In this document: one piece after another, positions 1 through 8,200 of the stretch
Layout: every line of letters starts with the position of its first letter
Position numbering within the stretch: position 1 is the stretch's first letter
Virus record (IMG/VR): IMGVR_UViG_3300046001_004501
Span: 1 to 20,894 of that record
From: a virus
Length of the DNA stretch: 20,894 bases
Direction: 5' to 3' (one strand)
Made by a program: the position numbers and the translations under genes
The notes under the pieces: generated by a model
Database searches by the model: none
The model's input: only the letters and a program-made list of their open reading frames with translations
Told to the model about the DNA's origin: nothing

Positions 1-8
1 TAATTGAG

Positions 9-251
9 ATGACGTTTGATAGGCCGCTCGGCAAAAATGAAAAGGCTTGGCTGGAAGGCCAAGACGTCTACATCGAGGACGATCAAGAAGCCAACAGGCA
101 TATAAATCTGCAGAAGATAATGCCCGTTGAATATGTAAAGACACAGCTCAATATCCTCGAGGATGTTGCAAACGATCTGCGCCGACAATCGGATGAACTG
201 CGCAACAGGATAAAAGAGATGCGTAAGTTGATCAGCGAGGATGATTTCTGA
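9..251 (+). CDS. Small hypothetical protein upstream of terminase small subunit
   Basis: An 80-residue protein that I do not recognise. The first half is acidic and polar. Residues from about 43 to the end look like one long amphipathic helix or short coiled coil, with regularly spaced Leu and Ile and many Arg, Glu and Asp. No membrane segment or cysteine is seen. Its TGA overlaps the ATG of the terminase small subunit by one base (TGATG), so the two are probably translationally coupled. The ATG at 9 follows a weak GAG, and the frame stays open back to the window edge, so the true start may lie further upstream. By position it could be a packaging accessory protein, but nothing in the sequence proves that. 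Confidence 0.6.
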   Translation: MTFDRPLGKNEKAWLEGQDVYIEDDQEANRHINLQKIMPVEYVKTQLNILEDVANDLRRQSDELRNRIKEMRKLISEDDF

Positions 252-709
252 TGGCTGAGGAAGCCCCCAAAAAGCGCCCTGTGGGCCGTCCGAGCAAGTA
301 TAAGCCGGAGTTCTGCGAGCGCGTTCTTGAGATGGCTGCAGAAGGATGTAGCTGGGCAGAATATGCTGCAGAGTTCGGAATTGATCGAACGACGCTCTAT
401 GATTGGGCGGCTTCACATGAAGAATTTTCCACAGCTCTTACGCGAGCGAAAGCTCTCGAGCAGGCTTGGTGGGAGCGCGAGGCGCGGCTTGGTGTTAGAA
501 GCAAAGAGTTCAACGCCAACCTTTGGGGCAAGTCCGTCGCCGCGAGATTCCGCGACGATTACACCGAGCGCAAGGTGACTGAGGTCACTGGCGCGGACGG
601 TGGCGCGATCAAGACAGAAACAGTCGCCCGGATCGATACTAAGGCTCTCGACGCAGAACAGCGTGAAGCGCTGAAGGCGGCGCTCATGGCTGTGGCGGAC
701 GATAAATGA
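251..709 (+). CDS. terS: Terminase small subunit
   Basis: A 152-residue protein, within the usual size range of phage small terminases. It should bind the packaging site on concatemeric phage DNA and hand it to the large subunit. The N-terminus is basic with a VGRPSKY stretch resembling an AT-hook. Residues about 33-53 form a helix-turn-helix (WAEYAAEFGIDRTTLYDW), where the TTLYDW recognition-helix pattern is common in phage small terminases. A helical, Trp-rich segment (residues about 64-80, ALEQAWWERE) probably drives oligomerisation, and the acidic C-terminal helix may contact the large subunit. It overlaps the upstream gene by one base and the next gene by four (ATGA at 706-709). Identity rests on the motif, the size and the position just before terL. 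I am confident of the family but not of the exact subfamily. Confidence 0.88.
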   Translation: MAEEAPKKRPVGRPSKYKPEFCERVLEMAAEGCSWAEYAAEFGIDRTTLYDWAASHEEFSTALTRAKALEQAWWEREARLGVRSKEFNANLWGKSVAARFRDDYTERKVTEVTGADGGAIKTETVARIDTKALDAEQREALKAALMAVADDK

Positions 710-975
710 ACGACAATGAAGGCGAGATCAGTGAAGAGCTGCGAGAGCTGGTTGAAGGCGTGAAAGACGTTATGGCTGTTTTGCAGAAGCAAGATGATGC
801 GCATTTCGCTCTGCAGATCTTGGCTTCAGCCGCTTCGTGTATGTTGTGCTCGATGGTTACGCAAGAGAAAGACGTCAAAGAAGAATTTGAAATGTTCACC
901 GAGGCGATAAATAGGTCGGTGATGCTCGCAAAGAAAAATAATATGACTGCGTGGATCGAAGGGACGCCGCATTGA
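706..975 (+). CDS. Small hypothetical protein between terminase subunits
   Basis: An 89-residue protein that I do not recognise. It is acidic and predicted to be almost wholly helical. A central stretch around residues 33-50 is rich in Ala, Leu, Ser and Cys and could be a buried helix, though it is not clearly long enough for a membrane span. The start overlaps the terS stop as ATGA, and its TGA (973-975) overlaps the proposed TTG start of terL, so it sits inside a coupled three-gene packaging cassette. A small gene between the two terminase subunits is somewhat unusual. Possible roles are a packaging regulator or an unrelated small passenger gene. Confidence 0.7.
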   Translation: MNDNEGEISEELRELVEGVKDVMAVLQKQDDAHFALQILASAASCMLCSMVTQEKDVKEEFEMFTEAINRSVMLAKKNNMTAWIEGTPH

Positions 976-2603
976 TCGTCGAATTATTCGGCAAAAAGAT
1001 CGACGCTCGTAAAACGCTAATTGATATCAGCCGCGACGAGTGCGAAGAAAGTCTTGCAGAGTTTATTCGTCAGGCGTGGCACATCGTCGAGCCCGGCGCA
1101 GACTACATTCATAACTGGCACGTCGACATCATCTGCGAGCACCTCGAGGCCATCACATACGGCGTCGAGTTCGACGACGGAACGAAATACAATCGTCTGC
1201 TGATCAACGTGCCGCCGGGCATGATGAAGTCGCTCCTCACCAACGTCTTTTGGCCGTCATGGGAATGGGGGCCGAAGAACATGCCGCACCTGCGCTATCT
1301 CTGCGCGTCGCACTCGATGGATCTCGCCATCCGTGATTCGACAAAGATGCGCCGGCTGATCGAATCAGAATGGTATCAGGAGCGCTGGGGCGACCGCGTC
1401 CAAATCACCAAGGATCAAAACCAAAAGACGAAGTTCGAGCTTACGTCGACTGGCTTTCGTCAGGCCGTCGCCGCCGGCTCTATCACCGGCGCGCGCGGCG
1501 ACCGAGTCATCATCGACGACCCGCACAGCGTTGAAGGCGCGAACTCTGACCAGCAACGCGCGAGCACGATTGAATGGTTTCTCGAGGCCGTCCCAACCCG
1601 TCTGAACAAGCCGCTCGAATCAGCCATCATCGTCATTATGCAGCGCCTGCACGAAGAGGACGTGTCAGGCGTCATCCTGAGCAAGGATCTCGGTTATGAC
1701 CATATTATGCTTCCGATGCGCTACGACCCGGGGCGAGCACATGAGACATTGCTCGGAACTGAAGACCCCAGAACCGAAGAGGGACAGCTTCTTTTTCCGG
1801 CTCGTTTTCCCGAGATTGTGGTCGATAGGGATGAAAACTCTCTGGGTCCCTACGCCACAGCCGGGCAGTTCCAGCAAAGCCCCGAGCCGCGCGGCGGCGG
1901 CGTCATCAAGCGCGACTGGTGGATCCGCTGGGATCAGCCGTCATACCCGCCCTTTGACTACGTCATAGCCTCAATCGACACTGCCTATACAACCAAGGCC
2001 GAGAACGATCCGAGCGCCATGACCGTCTGGGGCGTCTGGAAGGGCGGCGACCAGACAGCCGTCGTCACCCGAGCTCTCGACAAAGACGGCCAGATGGCGA
2101 TCTTGAATCGCCAATACAAGGAAGAGCACCCGAAATGCATGCTCATGTATGCATGGGCCGAGCGCCTCGAGCTGCACGAGCTGATCGACAAGGTGCAGGA
2201 GACGATGGACGCCTATGGCGTCGAGAAGCTTCTCATCGAAGGCAAGGCCAGCGGCCTTTCTGTCGCGCAGGAAATCCGCCGCGTCTATGGCTATGACGAG
2301 TTCGCCGTGCAGTTGATCGACCCGAAGGGTTTCGACAAGCTGGCCCGGCTTTATTCAATCCAGCATCTATTCGCCGAGGGCTTGATCTACGCGCCAGCCA
2401 ATCGCCCGTGGGCTGAGATGGTCATCAACCAAGCGGCGCAGTTCCCGCGTGGCAAGCATGACGATCTGGTCGACACCACATCGATGGCGCTGAAACATTT
2501 GCGCGAGATCGGCATCCTTGTGCGCGGCGCAGAATGGACGTCCAGTCTCGACGAGAGTAGAATGCATGAAGGCGCTGGCCCGCAGCCGCTCTATCCCGTT
2601 TAA
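972..2603 (+). CDS. terL: Terminase large subunit (packaging ATPase/nuclease)
   Basis: The packaging motor, 543 residues from the chosen start. The N-terminal ATPase shows a Walker A-type loop VPPGMMKS (K86, S87) and Walker B VIIDDP (D182, D183). The C-terminal RNase H-fold nuclease shows three acidic clusters: SIDTAY (D336), IEGKASG (E423) and KHDDLVD (D497, D498, D501). All expected catalytic residues are present, so both DNA translocation and headful or site cutting should work. For the start, a GTG at 951 is possible, but GAAGGGA at 959-965 sits seven bases before a TTG at 972 that overlaps the previous stop as TTGA, so I prefer 972. The PPGMMKS form of Walker A is shared by many phage large terminases. 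The stop is followed by a short gap and another small gene before the portal, the usual terS-terL-portal order. Confidence 0.95.
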   Translation: MIVELFGKKIDARKTLIDISRDECEESLAEFIRQAWHIVEPGADYIHNWHVDIICEHLEAITYGVEFDDGTKYNRLLINVPPGMMKSLLTNVFWPSWEWGPKNMPHLRYLCASHSMDLAIRDSTKMRRLIESEWYQERWGDRVQITKDQNQKTKFELTSTGFRQAVAAGSITGARGDRVIIDDPHSVEGANSDQQRASTIEWFLEAVPTRLNKPLESAIIVIMQRLHEEDVSGVILSKDLGYDHIMLPMRYDPGRAHETLLGTEDPRTEEGQLLFPARFPEIVVDRDENSLGPYATAGQFQQSPEPRGGGVIKRDWWIRWDQPSYPPFDYVIASIDTAYTTKAENDPSAMTVWGVWKGGDQTAVVTRALDKDGQMAILNRQYKEEHPKCMLMYAWAERLELHELIDKVQETMDAYGVEKLLIEGKASGLSVAQEIRRVYGYDEFAVQLIDPKGFDKLARLYSIQHLFAEGLIYAPANRPWAEMVINQAAQFPRGKHDDLVDTTSMALKHLREIGILVRGAEWTSSLDESRMHEGAGPQPLYPV

Positions 2604-2614
2604 TTGGAATCAAG

Positions 2615-2833
2615 ATGATCTATGCAAATGCTGTCGTCGACGTGATCGACGAGCCGCCGGCCCACGGTCAGGGCCTTGGAAAATTCAGCGTCACTGTCTG
2701 GGGCAAGGAGCCCCACGATTATGTGCGCGTCTATGAGATCCAAGCCAAAGATGATAATATGGCTGCGCGCGAAGGCCTCGAGCGTTTCGTCGACGAAATT
2801 TCACGCCTCATCGATGAGGACAAGGAAGACTGA
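2615..2833 (+). CDS. Small hypothetical protein between terL and portal
   Basis: A 72-residue acidic protein of unknown function. The N-terminal two-thirds alternate short hydrophobic and polar residues, suggesting beta strands (FSVTVWG, YVRVYEIQA). The C-terminus is an amphipathic helix with many Glu and Asp. The ATG follows GGAATCAAG. It ends two bases before the portal ATG, and its last codons contain the AAGGAA that serves as the portal ribosome site, so the genes are probably co-translated. Many phages have a small alpha/beta protein here with no known job. Confidence 0.7.
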   Translation: MIYANAVVDVIDEPPAHGQGLGKFSVTVWGKEPHDYVRVYEIQAKDDNMAAREGLERFVDEISRLIDEDKED

Positions 2834-2835
2834 TC

Positions 2836-5232
2836 ATGCCATTGACGCCCGGGCTCACACCTTCACTCCGCCAGCAAGAAGGGGTGCCCACCGGCGGCCT
2901 CGGCGGCCTTGAAGACATCATGGTCGAGATCGAGCAGGGTCACGACAAGCCAGAGACCGACGACAAGGGTAACATTCTGCGCATCGAGCACGATGATGGC
3001 TCGGTGAGCGTTTCGCTAGATGGCAGTCCGGTCGAGCGCGCCGAAGGCGAAAATCCGCCCGGATGGTTCGACAATCTGGTCGACGACATCGACAACGGCG
3101 AGCTGTCGCGCATTGCCGAAGATCTTCTAAGCGGCATCGAGGACGATCTGACAAGCCGTCAGGATTGGATCGAAGACCGCGCGCAGGGCATTAAGCTGCT
3201 CGGCCTGAAGATTGAGATCCCGGGCCTGCAGGGCGCGTCTGACGGCGCTCCCGTCGAAGGCATGTCGAAGGTGCGCCACCCGCTTCTGCTTGAAGCGGTG
3301 CTGCGCTTTCAGGCAAATGCGCGCAGCGAGCTGTTGCCGACCGATGGTCCGGTGAAGGTGCGCAGCGAAGCTGATGGCACGACGATTGAAGAAGACGAGC
3401 GCGCCAATGCGCTCGAGTCAGATCTCAATCATTATCTGACAGCCGTCGCGAAGGAGTATTACCCTGACACGGATCGAATGCTTCTCATGCTGGGCTTTGG
3501 CGGAACGGCTTTCAAGAAAGTCTATTTCTGTCCGCTTAGAGGACGCCCGGTTTCCGAATCTGTTGATGCTGATGATCTCATCGTCAATAACGCGGCAACC
3601 GATCTCAGCACGGCTAAACGCATTACGCATCGCGTCAGCCTCAAGCCATCTACCGTCAAGCGACTTCAGATCCTTGGCGTTTATCGCGACGTTGATCTCG
3701 GAACGCCGAGCTTCGAAGAAGCCGACGCCGTAAAGCGCGAGAAGGCAGATCAGCAAGGCATTGCTGTCGAGGCGCGCAATCCTGATGACCGTGATCGCGA
3801 GATCTATGAGGTTTATTGCGAGTTAGACATTCGCGGCTTCGAACATAAATACAAAGGTAAGATAACGGGGCTCGAGATCCCGTATCGTGTAACAATCGAC
3901 AAAAGCTCAAGGGAAATCCTCTCAATCGTGAGGAACTACGATGAGCCCACAGGTGAAGAGGGCGACGAGCTGCCAGAGGCTCGCGTCAATTTTGTCAAAT
4001 ATCAGTTTGTTCCCGGTATGGGTTTTTACGATATCGGTCTACTTCATATTCTGGGTAATACCACAAATGCGGTTACTGCCGCGTGGCGCGAAATGCTGGA
4101 CGCCGGCATGTATGCGAACTTCCCCGGCTTCCTCATGGCGGACACAGGTGCGAGGCAGAACACAAATATATTCCGTGTGCCGCCCGGTGGTGGTGCGCTC
4201 GTAAAGACTGGCGGCATGCCGATCAATCAGGCTGTCATGCCGTTGCCCTACAAAGAGCCCGGCATGGCGCTGATGAACCTTGTGCAGAACATGGTTGAGA
4301 CAGGGCAGCGCGTCGGCACGACAAGCGAGCTGCAGGTTGGTGAAGGCCGCGCAGATGCGCCTGTCGGCACAACGCTCGCGTTGATCGATCAGGCGACGAA
4401 GATCCTGAACGCCGTGCACAAGCGCATGCATGTTGCGCAGGCGCAGGAGTTCCAGCTTCTGGTGCGTTGCTTCCGCGAGCATCCTGAAAGCTTCTGGGGC
4501 AAGAACAGCAAGCCGACGCGCCGTTGGGATGAGCAGAAGTTTATTGAGGCGCTTGACGATTACGACATCGTCCCGCAGGCTGACCCGAACACCGCATCGC
4601 AGACGCAACGCCTGATGAAGGTGATGGGCTTGAAGCAATTGCAGGCTTCTAATCCCAGCATGTTTGACAGCGAAAAGATCGACATCGTTTGCATGAAGGC
4701 GATGGGATGGAGCAATCCTGAGCAGTTCATTGTGCCGCCTGAGAAGCGCAATCAAGTGCCGCCTGAAATGCAGAAGGTCATTGAGGAAATTAATATCCTC
4801 AAGCAGGAAGCCGACGCGAAGAGCTTGGTCGCCAATGCTTCCGTGCAGGAAGCGCAGGTCGAAGGCCAGACGAAGATGATGGACGCGCAGACGCGCCGTC
4901 TTCTTGCAGAGGCAAAGATGGCTGAAGCGCAGGCGAAGATGGGCGGCGATGGCGGCGAAGACTATCGCAGCGTAGATGCAGAAGCGAAGATGATGGATGC
5001 GGAGACGCGCCGTCAGGACGTCGAGCTCAAGGCCATGAAAATGGGTATCGACGTGCACAAGCTGCGCGAAGATTCAGAGCATCGAGAAGCGGATCGCATG
5101 ATGGATGCGCATCATCGCCGCATGGATCGCGAGATAGATTCGTCGCATCGTGATGCGGATCGTCAAAGCCAGCAGGCATTAGAGCTTGCAAGAACATTGC
5201 AGCAGGGCGCGGGCCAGCAGGAGACTGAATAA
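2836..5232 (+). CDS. Portal protein (P22-like head-to-tail connector)
   Basis: A 798-residue protein following terL. Twelve copies should form the ring through which DNA enters and leaves the head and onto which neck proteins dock. The central part has P22-type portal hallmarks: a LGFGGTAFKKVYF segment, then a DDLIVNNAATDLSTA loop and an ITHRV strand, followed by the long helical stem and wing regions. From about residue 640 to the end it becomes Glu/Lys/Arg/Met-rich coiled coil. In this part a KMMDA-x-TRR unit occurs at residues 680 and 718, 38 residues apart, and the tail is His/Arg/Asp-rich (DAHHRRMDRE). This resembles the C-terminal helical barrel of P22 gp1, although here it is low-complexity. 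The protein is slightly longer than P22 portal. Start: ATG after AAGGAAGAC. Its TAA overlaps the ATG of the next gene (TAATG). Confidence 0.88.
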   Translation: MPLTPGLTPSLRQQEGVPTGGLGGLEDIMVEIEQGHDKPETDDKGNILRIEHDDGSVSVSLDGSPVERAEGENPPGWFDNLVDDIDNGELSRIAEDLLSGIEDDLTSRQDWIEDRAQGIKLLGLKIEIPGLQGASDGAPVEGMSKVRHPLLLEAVLRFQANARSELLPTDGPVKVRSEADGTTIEEDERANALESDLNHYLTAVAKEYYPDTDRMLLMLGFGGTAFKKVYFCPLRGRPVSESVDADDLIVNNAATDLSTAKRITHRVSLKPSTVKRLQILGVYRDVDLGTPSFEEADAVKREKADQQGIAVEARNPDDRDREIYEVYCELDIRGFEHKYKGKITGLEIPYRVTIDKSSREILSIVRNYDEPTGEEGDELPEARVNFVKYQFVPGMGFYDIGLLHILGNTTNAVTAAWREMLDAGMYANFPGFLMADTGARQNTNIFRVPPGGGALVKTGGMPINQAVMPLPYKEPGMALMNLVQNMVETGQRVGTTSELQVGEGRADAPVGTTLALIDQATKILNAVHKRMHVAQAQEFQLLVRCFREHPESFWGKNSKPTRRWDEQKFIEALDDYDIVPQADPNTASQTQRLMKVMGLKQLQASNPSMFDSEKIDIVCMKAMGWSNPEQFIVPPEKRNQVPPEMQKVIEEINILKQEADAKSLVANASVQEAQVEGQTKMMDAQTRRLLAEAKMAEAQAKMGGDGGEDYRSVDAEAKMMDAETRRQDVELKAMKMGIDVHKLREDSEHREADRMMDAHHRRMDREIDSSHRDADRQSQQALELARTLQQGAGQQETE

Positions 5233-8200
5233 TGGGCAGCATCATTGATCGCGCTCTCGACATCATCAATGATCACCTAAAAGATCAGACGTCGTCGTTT
5301 CAGGTCAGCTCGCCAATGTCGATGGGCAAGGCGATGGCGCGAGGCGGTCACGTCCTCGAGGATGATTACCCGACGCATTATCTCCCGAACGTCGGTCGTC
5401 AGGTGATGGCTGTCGGCGGCATGCCCGAAGAGCCGATTGGCGGCGCATTAAACGTCGCACGTTCGATTCCTGAAGAAGGTGCTGCTATCCCCGGCCCGGT
5501 CGCCCCGAGGCCGCCTGTGAGCCCGTTTGAGGGCCGTGTGCAGTCTTCTAAGCTGGCTGAGACATTTGCGCGTGAAAATCTGCCGGGCACCATTGTTTCG
5601 CCGCGCCCCGGCAAAGGTTACGGCCCCGCCATCACACCGGAGCATGGCGTCAGATACGATGAGCCCGAATATACGGGCGTCGGCGAGCGTGGCGAAGAGC
5701 CTTCGTCGCACACAGAATTTTCTTATGCGACGCCAGATATTGGCGGCATGAAGTTGCCGCCGCCTGTTCAGCATCCTGTTCTCAATAATCCGCGCATGGA
5801 TCGGCTAACCGATAGCACAGCCGCCATCATGAAAAGCAAAGGCTTCAAGGATCTCTTCCGCGACCATGTTGGCCTTGATCCTGCGAAGCTAAAAATCACG
5901 CCGACTGTCGGATCTTTCCGTGGCGAGCTGGAGCCGTCGTTCTATATCGATCATCCCGATATGCAGCCGGAACACGCACAGAAGATCGGCAACTTGCTGG
6001 GCTTTGGTTTCCAGCAGGATCAGACCGTCAGAACGTCGCACAACCCCAATATTCAGGAAGGCACCCTTGCCGCACTGGTCGGGCATGGACGCAAGCTTTC
6101 GTCCGAAGATATTGATAATATTATGAAATCAGCCGACAAAGAGGGGCTAGATTTTACGGTAACAAAAGACGGAAAGGCTGCGAAATTTCTTCACTTCGGC
6201 GACGATGAGGAGTATCCTGACTTCCTCGACAAGGTCGGGCGCATTGCTGATTCGAATAAACTGAAGGAAAGATATCATGCCCGCACGGAAGGCTCGCTTA
6301 TCGATGCACAGGACTACCTCTCTGGACTCTTTGGAGGCCATAGCGGAGGCGAAGGGGTTCAAGAAGGCACCGGCAGATCACCCGATTTATTCGGAAGGGT
6401 CGTCGATCACGTTCTTGCGCCATTCGCCAAAGCAGTCGCAGGAGAGGGATACAGGCTCTCACCAGAGCGCCTTCAAGAAGCATATGGATTAACGGACGAC
6501 GAAACCGACAAGGTTCGTCAATCGTTACTGCCGACATCTAAGGGGGACCGCACAACGGTTCCCCTTATGACAGGCGAAGAACAGCTCGACATTCGTCCGA
6601 CAGGCGCGCACGGCAAATCAACAGTCGATGACGTTCTGTATGCTCTGCAGAATAGAGCTGCACAAAAGGGTCAGATTGAGCCCGGCGATTACAGCGACGA
6701 AGCGAAAAAGCTCATCGCCAATGACATCGCGAAGGAAGTTAAATATCACGTCGATAATTCATCTAAGTCGGCGATTGGTTGGTATGACACTGCGCTGAAG
6801 AAGGCGAAGAATGTCTATCACCAGATTTTCCCAGAGCTGAAAACAAACAAAGATAATGAGCTTCTGTTCGATGCATTGCTTGGCATCACGTCGCAGGGCA
6901 ATGACGTCTATAACAACTCTGTGCATGCTGCGCGTCTTTACGACAAGATCCGCAATGGCGCTTCTGTCAAAGACGCAACGCAAAGCCTGCGCGGCACGTT
7001 CGGCGACAAGACAAGAGCGATTGAGCAGAACCTGAATAAGTTCCACCATCTTATCGAAACCAATGGCTACGATAAGATGCGCGACATGTTCAATCAGACG
7101 AAGACCGTGTCTGAGTGGCGCAAGATCCTCAATTCTGATCCGAACATGCGCGGCCCCAACGGTGAGAAGCTCACCGTCAAAGGCGCGTCGGATCAGAAGA
7201 TCACAGGTTGGTCGGTGTTTGGTCCGAAGATTGGATCGTTCATCAATAACCTGCATGGCGATTATTCGACGCTGACAGCCGATCTTTGGTTCAGCCGCAC
7301 ATGGAATCGTTTACTTGGTCACAACTTTATCCATGCGCCGTTGAACGAGCAGAAACAGTATCAGGACTTCAGAGACGCATTTAAGCAAGAGTTCTTGCAC
7401 AACAATGGATTCCCGTTCGAGCGCATTCCGTATGCGCTTGAAGGCGGCCAGCCGAAATATAAAAGCGGCAAGCTTGTTCCGTGGGAGCATGGGCGCGACA
7501 CAAAGGGCATGACTTACGGTGAGTTCGAGGACATCTACAATGATCCCGACAAGCTGAAGGATTATGCGCAGGGCATCTACAAAAAGTTTTCCACCGCATC
7601 TAAGGGCGTCCCGGCGTTCTCTGAGAAATCAGATCTTCGCCGCCGTGCAAAGAACTGGATGGAGAACCGCGAGCTGTCGCAGGCCGCGCCGCGTGGAGAT
7701 TCTGAAAGAAGCTTCCAGCAGAATACTGTCGAAGAAGCGCAGAAGCTTCTGAAGAAAAAGTATGGTTTGAATATTAGCGTCGCTGATATTCAGGCTGCGC
7801 TGTGGTTCCACGAAAAGGAAATGTTCGGCAAGTTCGGCGTTGCTTCTGAACGGGCAAAGCCTGCCGACTATGAAGACGCAGCCGCGAAGACGATGGAGCT
7901 GATCAACAAAGGTGAGCTGTATCGTGTTAAATCGAAGGAAAAAACAGGCAAAGCTTTCGGCGGCGCGATTACGCCAATCGAGCTTGGCGGTCGCGATCTC
8001 GACGACGAGGCGCGTCGTCTGATACTCTGGTCTTATGCTGCGGCCCCAATCGTTCGCCCGCTTTCTCGCGCTGAGGGCGGTTCAGTTGATGATCCTGTCG
8101 ATAAAGCTCTCAACATTGTTGGAGCGGGATCGACGCCCGCCTCGGCGGTAGAAACAGCTCGCAATCTGACGCCGATGGGTTTTTACAGCGCCGCTGCTGA

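Noticed and set aside
951-971. GTG at 951 as the terL start
   Set aside because: Adds only seven residues with a weaker ribosome site. TTG 972 has GAAGGGA at good spacing and overlaps the previous stop. Not fully excluded.
4039-5058. A 339-codon open frame on the minus strand opposite the portal gene
   Set aside because: It lies antisense to the coiled-coil part of the portal, and its Leu/Arg/His-rich composition is what the Glu/Lys/Ala-rich sense strand gives in reverse. No ribosome site or family pattern.
7159-7177. 8-bp perfect hairpin ACGGTGAG/CTCACCGT inside the giant gene
   Set aside because: A stem of this length with a short loop is expected a few times by chance in 21 kb and it lies within ordinary coding sequence.
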